Of a stretch of DNA of 64,000 nt, positions 55,667 through 64,000 are shown in pieces. The notes under the pieces are model-generated. The model saw only the letters and a program-made list of their open reading frames with translations, was not told the origin of the DNA and searched no databases. The number at the start of each line of letters is the position of its first letter. Position 1 is the stretch's first letter. The translations under genes and the position numbers were made by a program. Source of the DNA: Strobilurus pachycystidiatus (Eukaryota > Basidiomycota > Agaricomycetes > Agaricales > Physalacriaceae); contig JAHLMK010000020.1 in assembly GCA_019915135.1 (NCBI GenBank), positions 682,001-746,000 of the forward strand. Direction: 5' to 3'.

Positions 55667-57675
55667 GTTATCCAAACTTAGCAGGAGTTGACAAGACGAG
55701 GTCCATTGTTAGCACACTTGGCAGGAATTCACGTAGTGTTAGCATGGATTGACGGCGACTCAACATATGATATCCAGACTTGGCAAGAGTTGACGAGACT
55801 TGCTAAGTTTGGACAACATCCGTTAAGTCGACGTCAATCCTGGATAACATCTGTCAATTTGCCATCAATCCTCACCATCACTACGTGAATTCTCGCTAAG
55901 TTTCGCCAACATTGGACCTTGTCTCGTCAACTCTTCCTAAGTTGCTGTCAATCCCTGCTAACACTACGTGAGTTCCCCCTAAGTTTTGATAACATTAGAC
56001 CTTGTTCCTGTTATAGACTGATCTTGCCGTGTCAAGGACTTGTGCACACGGATATGCCTCTGTGTCCCAGACGTGGCTTTCCTGCGGGCACAACACACAT
56101 ATACAGGGGTGTGCTTGCCTAATTATGTATGACTAGTTGCACCTCTGTATTGCTAATAAAGACAATACTTTGGGAGCTTCAGCCTAGGACATCGCGCTCA
56201 TTTGCAGATCCCGTCTCAAATGTGGCACATAAGGGTCTTCTCTGAGAAGAGGGAGTAACAATGACAGAGTTGTCGAAGGGACATGCACACAAGCTATTCA
56301 TTACTCATTACGCAAAACTAGGTTTCAACTTTTTCATCAAAACTCTATATTCTTTACACCTGCTAATTCTTGTTGTTTTTTCACAGAAATTATACATTCT
56401 TTTTCATCCAGTTAGGGTGAAAACATCTGTGAATAATCTGTATGTCAAAGTCTTTGACTTTTTCATTATAATTTGATCTCTGAAAATCTTTATGATGTTT
56501 ACTTATAAATGTCGTATGAAAGTTTCGTGAAAAGGTGCGTGAAAATTTTGATGGAAAATCCAAACCTACACTTTGATAGTTCTATTCTTTATTTCACGTG
56601 TACTTTCACCATCATTTTCATGTTAAACTTGTCTGAAACATTCAATTTTCAAACTCTTGACTTTTTCATGTTGATTTGCGGGCGTAAAAGATAGTGAAAC
56701 TTTTGATACTAACTATTTGCATTTATTACGGTGTTTTACGGCATCATTTTCATATCTATTTACAGTGAAAAAGTCTATGAAAACTCAATGAAATATCTTA
56801 AAGTTTTTTGGCTGAAAAAGTGCTGAAAAAGACAGAGGTTTTTTCACGGTGTTTTTCGCGGGAAAAATGCGAAATCTTCACCCAGTGTCAATTGATGGCA
56901 TTATATAATTGAAACCTTAATGACTTTGCTAAGGTGTTATAGCCACTGGCATAACTTGTCGGACCTGTTGTGCCGTGTTTGGTCACCTTGCGCATTCCTC
57001 AGTGCTGCATCACTTGCTGTATCACCCGCTGCAGCCTTCATCCGTCTCCTATCCGTGCCTCAGTTGACTTGTATATATGCCTCGGATCATACTTGTTCTC
57101 ATTTTAATTTTTTTTGGCTTCCGGGTTGATGAATGAATTGGTGCGACCGCCTTGCAAATGCACTAACTTCCAAATTGGGTCCCGAGTCCCGACATTTGCG
57201 TCGGTAATGCCCAACATTCTACTCAACACGATATTTACACGGCCTAACTAGTCAAGATGCAGGCACAGGAGGTAATTTGATGATACAATGTCATTCATGG
57301 AGGTTTGAGATACAAAAGTGGTGAGGAACAGGGAGTGCAGGTGGGCGGGGGCCAGAGGGCCAGCAGCGACGATGCCAAACAAGCCAAGCAAAAGGGGACA
57401 AGTTATGCCAGTCGCTATAACACCTTAGCAAAGTCATTAAGGTTTCCATTATATAATACCATCAATTGATCAAGCGAGGGTTCGAATCATGTCAGTGTCA
57501 GTACAAAAACTCATTCAGGGGATATTATTTAGGACTGAGTATTTCGCTACAGGATTTAGGATGACTTTGCTGGGTGTTATAGCGAATGGGAAGGAGTCTG
57601 CAACAAACCACTCTTCCTCGTCGACTAGCACGTCACCGACACATTTCCCGCCTCTCTTCCTCGTCTTCGGCAGCC

Positions 57676-57750
57676 ATGGACAAACTCGAGTCGCTGACGA
57701 GTCAGCTCTCGCACATCACAATGTACGACATCAAGAGCATGTACTACCAG
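57676..57750 (+). pseudogene. Stranded first exon of an epsin-like (ENTH domain) gene
   Basis: The exon opens MDKLESLTSQLSHI and continues through TMYDIKSMYYQ, where a GTCAGT donor follows at 57751. TMYDIKSMY(N/Y)Q is the start of the ENTH fold of epsins, endocytic clathrin adaptors that bind phosphoinositides. The next exon, which should begin AKN, is not found in the following 3 kb. The gene therefore appears truncated, or its second exon lies beyond an insertion. Confidence 0.6.
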
Positions 57751-58731
57751 GTCAGTGGACCCGCGCCTTGCGAGGACTAAGGCTCTGTGGGGAATTAATT
57801 GGCCTGTTAATAACATGACGTGAATATATACCGCCTCAGAACCCACTTGTTCACGTAGTTAATAACATAATTCTCATATTATGTAATTGCTCTCAAAAGT
57901 GGTCAAAAACTGCATTTTTCAGCGCCACAACAATGTAGAAGCTCAGGGAGGTTAAAACAAATAGGCTCTGGTGGGTATTATCATCATAGCAGTCAAAACA
58001 AACATGTTTGGCGTTGGGTGGTTGACTTCCAATGATGTCCGGAAAGTGCCGTACTGTGCCACAGATTTGGCACAAACAAATGCTGCAGTGTAGACTTGTA
58101 CTATTTCGGCACCTGTAGTGCAAAATTTTTTCACTTCTGGCAGCACTCCCTCAAATCGTGTCCGGTTGCTTTCAAAACTCAGTATGATGGTCTTTGGCTG
58201 TTACCTGAGGGTTTCTTGATTTATCTCAATTTTACGGGGCCTCCCAAGATTGCCAGCTCGTTGCCGGCGACGACGATCGGATCACACGCCAAAGTCAGAG
58301 CCAGATTTCTTTTGCATTTTGACCGTTGGTCATGCGCCTCAATATTTTCCTGACATGTGGCTACTTGAGAAAGTTGATGTAACGATACATACTGAGTGTT
58401 TCCACCTGGATTAAATCTGTGAAGAGCTACTTGTACGCGAGTCACCTTAAACATGCGAAGAGGTCGGTTTTTTTGCACTTCCGATCGTTTTTGCACTTCA
58501 GGCGCCGAAATAGTACTGTGGAATTTTGATCTGAGGACGTTTGACGGACGAAATTCGTCAGGTGTCATAGGTCATCGTGAGGCTCGACGAATTCACCAAA
58601 CCAAGCTTCAAAACACAGAAAATTGCTAGAATAGAGTTGAAGTAATTACTATAGAGATGTGCCTTGTTACGTCCACGGGACCCACGGACACGATGTGAAC
58701 CCAAATCTGGACCATGCCTTGTTCACCGCTG
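57751..58731. other. Spacer without supported gene
   Basis: No exon of the epsin-like gene and no other domain was recognised on either strand. Confidence 0.4.
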
Positions 58732-61700
58732 TCAGTCATCTTCATCAGAACCCTCATCGTATCCATGCCTCCAGAACGCCTCATACTTCACGGTTCCCGT
58801 CCGAACACGAGTTCCCCTTCGACTTGGACCAGCTGCATCGTTTGCCGGAGGTACGTGAACAAAGGCACCTTCAAAAGTCTCAGCTGCTGACGACGCTGCC
58901 AGCCCATCCAGGTCATTCTTCGTGACACGACGACGGGACACTTTCTTGGGCCTTGCAACCTGCTGAATTACGGCTGCGCATGGGACATCACAGTCATCTT
59001 GAGCAGAAGGCTCAATGCCATTGTTCCAGTCGTCTTCAGGTACTGTGCCTCCGTGTTCGTTTGCAACGGGTTGCCCAACCTTGCCACCGAGCAACTCTGA
59101 CCATAATGCAGGGTTGTCAACCTTCATCGAACGCAGGCGCTCTCGGGCTCCAACACTGGTCAAGCTCTCGTACGACAGGTTCCATCCCTTGACGCGACAC
59201 AACTCGAATGCCTACAGAATGAGTAGCGGGATCAGTTGGTGTCTCAGTTGGATACAAGGCTAGTCTTGCCTTCTTTACAATTTCCACCTTGTTAACCGTG
59301 ACGAACGCATTCCAGAGCCAGGCCACGCTCTGATCACGGACCGTTCCCTTTCGTGTATCAATCTTCAGCTGTGGCCTCCCTGCATCAAGCTGCGCCAAGA
59401 TCTCCTTCACGATGTCTTCGTGGTATGAGCGTGTGATGGAGTGCTTGAATATGCGCTGGATTCCAACATCGCACGCCTGGAACAGCCCTGTACATCCTCC
59501 CGGAATGAAGAAAATGATGATGTTTTCGTAATGTAACTCCATCCATCCTTGGAACTCTTTGGAGCGGTGTACTGACCACACGTCGATGATCCAGATGGCT
59601 TTCTGCGTCTCCGACAGGCCCAATCGCTTGCGATGTCTATCGAAGTAAGGTGCGATGATCTTGTCGACGAGGGAATGCATTGTTTCGTGGGTGGACCAGT
59701 AAGTTTGTGTCTTCGAGTATTCAAAGAGAAAGCCGTTACTGATAGATTCAGCATAGAATGGCGCAGTTGTCAAAGGGAGTGAGGCCGGTGTCATGCCGTC
59801 ATAGACCGCCTGAAGTGGGAGCATCTCGCCGCTGTTTGAGACGGAGACGACAGCGGTGAATGCGCGCTTCTCCTCCTGTCCAATAACAGACACCTGCTTT
59901 GCCCCCGTCTCTGTCAAGACTGGTGCCCGAATACTAAGGCAACCACCCAAGTCACACGAACGAGACAAGGAGAAAGGGATAGAGATAGAGATAGATATGA
60001 AGGAGGAGTGTGTCAAGCTACACCAGTACTAGGAGCGACCGAGCAGTGAGTAGACGAAGAGAACAGACTGCGGAACTAACTAGAGAGTCCATGAATATAT
60101 ACAGAGAATCCAGAGTACGGACTAAGGTAGCATAACCGAAGTACTTGCGAAGATTTGGCAGAGGGACCCGGGTAAATGATGTCATGGATGTCCAGAGAAA
60201 GGCTGCCCTCGCCTCGTATGGCAATGACATCATTGACTTGCAGTCTTCAGCGGGCCGGAATCTACGGTCCGCATTTGGACACCCATCCCATGATGGAACC
60301 TGTGATCTGTCTAGGCAATGCCAAGACGATGGATGAAAGAGAGAGGTGAGCTAGGCCCAGGCCGAGGTGGATGCAGAGACGGGAGAATATGACGGTGTCG
60401 AGAGTGGGAAGCACGTGATGGAGGGAGAAGAATAGAGGCAATTCGTGACAGTCTCTGCCCAGGTGAGTTTCGTTCCCTGAGCATACACGACCTGTGTCTG
60501 ATCTGTGTTCACGATAAGCTCCGACGGTACGTCCTCCATCTTGATGGTATGGGCAATTCGGAAGAAGGTGTCCTCGCATTTGTCCTCCCAATCAACAGGA
60601 ATCTTCTGCGCTGCACGAGTTGACCGTCGTGGAGACCATGCCATTGTCTCGTGGAGCCAGTGGCGCAGGTACCCCTCCAACACTTGAAATCTGCTACCAT
60701 CTGACGCAGTCTTTTCGAAGATTTTGGGGCACATGCGTAGGAGTGTAGCAACAACAACACCACGGACTGTAACAAGCGTGACTGCTGCCCCGCCCTCGCG
60801 AAGCTTTTGAAGCCGTGTCCTAATTGTGTCTACAACCTCAGGATATGGTTCCTGCATCCGTAAGTCAGTCTCTGTCTTTATGAGCTATGCACTAATGGTT
60901 TACTCACCAGAATGCCTCGACGTCCACCACGATTGTTGAGGCCTTGATGGCTTCCGTATCCAGCCCGCCGAAGACATGATTCCTTCCAGGATGGCTTCTC
61001 ACCATCATAGTTAATCCATCCGGAGACAGTGTTGCGTGACAGGCTCCCAAAAAGCACCGAGTCGCGAGATTTCAGGCGGGAGACAATGTCTGCTGCTTTC
61101 CAGCCCGGCACCTTTGGAGCTTCTTCGGCGATGATGTTCCAGAGGAATGGCTGAAACCAGTTGGTATACTTGGTTGCAACAGACTCTCGGGCACGCGGAC
61201 GCCCAACCTTTGTGGTCTTGGGCTTCGACCGTAAGATGTCTCTGTATTCGTGATCTGGGCGTGAAGCTGATGCTACATCAAGTTTTGGCGCGTCATCACG
61301 GTCTCGAAGAGTGAGTGTCGGTTTCTAAAACACTCCCCGTGAATTGACATTTCTGCAGAAGTGATCAGGACACACCACTTTCTTTCGTTTCCCTTCTGTA
61401 TCCCTTTCACCAGCTGCAATCTCCCGCTCCCGCTTACGCTTTCGGGACTCGCGTTGGGCCTCTGTATTCTTCTCGCGTGCTGTCTCGTTCTTTTTATGAC
61501 GCATTGCGGCCTTTGCAGCTTCTTCGTCCTCAATCCGCCGTCGAACAGCTTCAGCATCAACTCGCTTTGCCATGACCCGTTCCGCCTCGGGTGGATTGGC
61601 GTGGAAGAAGTTCAATAACCCCTTCTTCTCGCCCACTGCCTGCCCAAACCGAATTTCCTTCTTGAGCGCCGGCTTCATTGCCAACTTTGACTTCTTTGGC

Positions 61701-62165
61701 GGTGAGCTCGATAACGGCCTAGAACATGAGCTTTCTGGCTTTGTATCCACCACATGCTTGTCACCCAATGTCGCGTCGGAAAGTTCCTCATTGGGTAGTG
61801 GACCCGGTGCATCAGACGTCGATGGTGATGCAGCATGGGGATGATGTAGGGGTTGCAAGGGGAAAGGAACGATGTCCTTGTCGGGTACGTCCTCATCATT
61901 CTCGCTTGTTTCTTCCCACAGGCTCATATGACCTTCACTAGGTGATGAGGTTGGTGGCGCATCCATATCAAGATCGCTCAAGGCATCCGGTGAGGCCGCT
62001 GGGACCGCTGCAAATACAAGTGGTGATTTATCGCTGGTGAAGGCAAGCTGGGTAGGTGCAGAAAAGGTGAATTCGTAGTCCTGCAATGACGCCTCGAATG
62101 ACTAAGAATTCTTGTTAGAATTGAGCACAGATTGAGAAGAAATACGTACGTTGATACGCAGGGTA
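58732..62165 (-). pseudogene. DDE_1-type transposase-like gene, interrupted
   Basis: Coding pieces run 62165 to 58732. The Ser/Glu-rich N-terminus has a basic coiled segment (AQRESRKRKREREIAAGE). It is followed by KVGRPRARESV and WKAADIVSRL, TLLRMCPKIFEKTASDGS, and the catalytic core: VNTDQTQVVYAQGTKLTWAE, then GAKQVSVIGQEEKRAFTAV, WIIDVWSVHRSKEFQGW and GGCTGLFQACDVGIQR. Lesions: an in-frame TAG at 61325-61327, a solo LTR between the two catalytic segments (59912-60450), an unresolved frame change near 59215, and a missing start. Introns such as 60858-60905 are intact. It could be a pogo-like transposase or a domesticated relative. Confidence 0.8.
59912..60450 (-). repeat. Solo LTR of the first Gypsy family
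   Basis: 539 bp, same ends as the LTRs at 868 and 8167 with a few substitutions (ACGAATTGCCTC against ACAAATTGCCTC). GTCTC is duplicated at 59907-59911 and 60451-60455. It arose by recombination between the LTRs of a full insertion in the DDE_1 gene. Confidence 0.93.
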
Positions 62166-64000
62166 CTATTCCAGTACTAGAAACGGGGAATTTTGCGATT
62201 CCTGAACAGCCCAAAGACCTTAGGAACCTCCAGTCAAGTACTTAGGATAGAGCACGCAGGAGTTACTGCCTTGACGCGGGCAAGCCTCCAGGACAAGGTC
62301 CAGGCGCCTTAACAAGTCCTTTAGGACAGGCGCGATCGAAACCTTCGATCACCTTCATCCGAATACCCTTATCCGCGCGTTGGATCCCTTTCAAGATCCC
62401 GTACCTTTGCGTGTACCTTGTACTACAGACGATGTGCTATAACCATTCGCACCCAAGGAGGGTCCAAGGTCTCCAGGCGGTTCAGTTTGAGCGACCCAAG
62501 ACCTGCGCACCTCAACCCAAAGACCTGGAAGGTCCCGAAATAGTTCAAGGACATCACAACCCTTTTGGGGAAACAATCTTCGGAGCTGTCAAGGACTCCG
62601 AACCGACGCCTTCCGCTATGCCGATCGATCATGATCCACGATCAAGGACCACCCGAAAGCAGGGTGTATTACCACTTTAAGAAAGCACTCCCCTGTAGTG
62701 TCTGCGCTCGAAAGGACGTTCTTAACGATCTCCATCCAACCTATCCACAAGAAAGCAGGTGTCCGTAGGACCTTGCAACATAAAGATACCTAAGGATCGA
62801 AGTCCTTATCGGACCTTGATCTCCTGGGCACAAGGATTGTACCATACCGCCAAGGTGGCGTATATGGCTAAAGGACCAAGCGGCCTGTCCGCAGTTGTTT
62901 CGACCAGGGATAGCCAATAAGAATCCAGTACTTGTATGACTCGAAAGTCCGATGTATCCGATCCTAGAATAGATGCTTACTCAGTAGGAACCCACCAGTA
63001 GTATAAAAGGGCCCAAAGGACCCATATTTCAGTAGCTTAGAGCCCCCTCCAGTAGCCGCTAGTCAGACGCAGCCATTGTAGTGAATCTATCTCGAGTTTC
63101 GACTCATTTCTGCAAAGTACACAAAGACCCCAAAGACCTTTCCAAGATTTAAAAGACATCAGGTGTTGCCAAGCTCCTTGAAAGACTCGAAAGAACCTTA
63201 TTCCGACGTACCAAGTCAAGTACCAACGAATCTACTTGGTGTTAGAACCTTGTATTCGCAAGAAGGCCGGTTTGCAAGTGGTTCTGCCCTGCACTCACGC
63301 TCTTTCGTGAAGTACTTCCCTTTGAGGAATAAGTCGAGTTTGAACGAGTGTTGTCAACGTCTGAGACACCTTTCGGAACCTTTGGTCCCGGTGCAAGACA
63401 CTAGAAGTTTGGTTTAAGTGCAAGAAGGAGTCCTTATCGTTAGCAGTCCAGTGGCGTAAAACCTGCGGTAGCGGCCTGACGATTCCAAGACAAAGTCCTT
63501 GTACACCAGAGCACTTGATAGGTAGAAGCTACATTGCCTCGCGCTGTTTAAGGTCTTCATACGTCAAGAGGTTCGGCCTACGACTTCAAGGTTTTCTTGT
63601 GTCATTTCGATCAGAATCCCTACACCCCCAAAAAACAACTCGTAGTTTAACTACAGCATTCGGAATACCTCTCTATTTCTCCATTACCCAAAAACACCTT
63701 GTTCTCTCGAACCTTTGTGCACCCCAGCTCCCTTACAAGGAGTGTTAGTTGTGATAAGGATTGATAGTGTGGTTAGACGATAGCTTCTTTTTCAGAGGTC
63801 TATTCCGAACTTGCACATCATATTTTGGAGCCCACCGCGAGGGGGTGTAAATTTTGATTTCGAAAGAGACTTCTAAGTCGACCTTGAGATCAGAATCTCC
63901 ATAAACAAAAGACACTGGCTGCAAGGAACTCTGGTCGTTACACCAACAGCCAGAACCGCGCAAATCCACAACCCCCAAAAGGAGACCCAGTTATTGCCGG
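62166..64000. other. Repeat-like region without recognised gene
   Basis: No domain-bearing frame exists on either strand. Short AAGGACCTT/CAAGGTCC-like words are frequent. TATAAAA at 63003-63009 (AGTATAAAAGGGCC) looks like an LTR or gene promoter. The DDE_1 gene loses its 5' end at about 62165, so a mobile element may begin there and run past the window end. Confidence 0.4.

Larger units (their letters stand above)
52093..56887. mobile_element. Fold-back CACTA-like element with very long inverted arms
   Basis: It starts CACTGGGTGAGGATTTCGC and ends GCGAAATCTTCACCCAGTG, with TCA on both sides (52090-52092, 56888-56890). The arms remain recognisable for roughly a kilobase. For example, the GTGAAAAAACCTCTGTC block near the left end and the arm at 52977-53640 have inverted counterparts at 55990-56880. 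No transposase is seen. It has been hit by a hAT-like element (52310-52974) and by an LTR with its own hAT MITE. Confidence 0.7.
51961..57597. repeat. Outer inverted repeat around the fold-back nest
   Basis: The left arm (51961-52092) and the right arm (about 57470-57597) are inverted copies. Both contain GACTCCTTCCCATTCGCTAT, AACACC(T/C)AGCAAAGTCA and CATGATTCGAACCCTCG. A related inverted pair lies inside at 56888-56975 and 57385-57480 (CTATAACACCTTAGCAAAGT). GGTTCGAATC matches a tRNA B-box, so the repeat may be tRNA-derived. Confidence 0.6.

Overview
The window reads as a gene-poor, transposon-saturated stretch of a basidiomycete genome, most likely an Agaricomycete mushroom. The evidence is: genes with many short (about 45-60 nt) GT..AG introns; two transposases of the Kyakuja-Dileera-Zisupton (KDZ) type with a CxC2-like cysteine cluster; chromodomain Ty3/Gypsy elements; and a decayed AA9 lytic polysaccharide monooxygenase gene. 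No rRNA, confident tRNA or CRISPR array was seen.

Layout. 24-534: hAT-type MITE. About 824-9876: a TIR element invaded by a chromoviral Gypsy element (868-8705). That Gypsy is itself broken by a hAT-like element (4939-7037), which holds a CACTA-like element (5304-6700). About 10.26-47.25 kb: what I infer to be one large KDZ transposon ('B', on the minus strand) opened by three later insertions: a second complete KDZ transposon ('A', 12026-25811), a full-length Gypsy (31254-37238) and an LTR element with 850-bp LTRs (37918-42326). About 48.6-51.2 kb: remnants of ordinary genes, including the AA9 pseudogene. 51.96-57.6 kb: nested inverted repeats around a fold-back CACTA-like element (52093-56887). 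57676-57750: a stranded first exon of an epsin-like gene. 58.73-62.17 kb: a DDE_1-type transposase pseudogene on the minus strand, split by a solo Gypsy LTR. 62.2-64 kb: no recognisable gene.

Main result. Element A has about 42-bp terminal inverted repeats, CAATTG-containing subterminal motifs and a 7-bp target duplication. It sits inside the catalytic TDGE motif of the transposase gene of element B, whose two halves lie 13.8 kb apart and join in frame across the target duplication. Both elements carry their KDZ transposase at one end. At the other end both carry the same head-to-head pair: a small protein with an RNase H1 N-terminal (viroplasmin-like) domain, and a 711-916 aa protein with an HMG-box-like segment and a tryptophan-rich C-terminal domain. 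Between these lie small basic (bZIP-like) and unrecognised genes. This looks like a conserved cargo module of large KDZ transposons. Its function cannot be read from sequence; binding RNA-DNA hybrids and DNA is an inference from the domains.

Exon coordinates were worked out by hand from splice signals and reading-frame continuity. They should be treated as models. N-termini of the KDZ genes and of retrotransposon polyproteins are the least certain.
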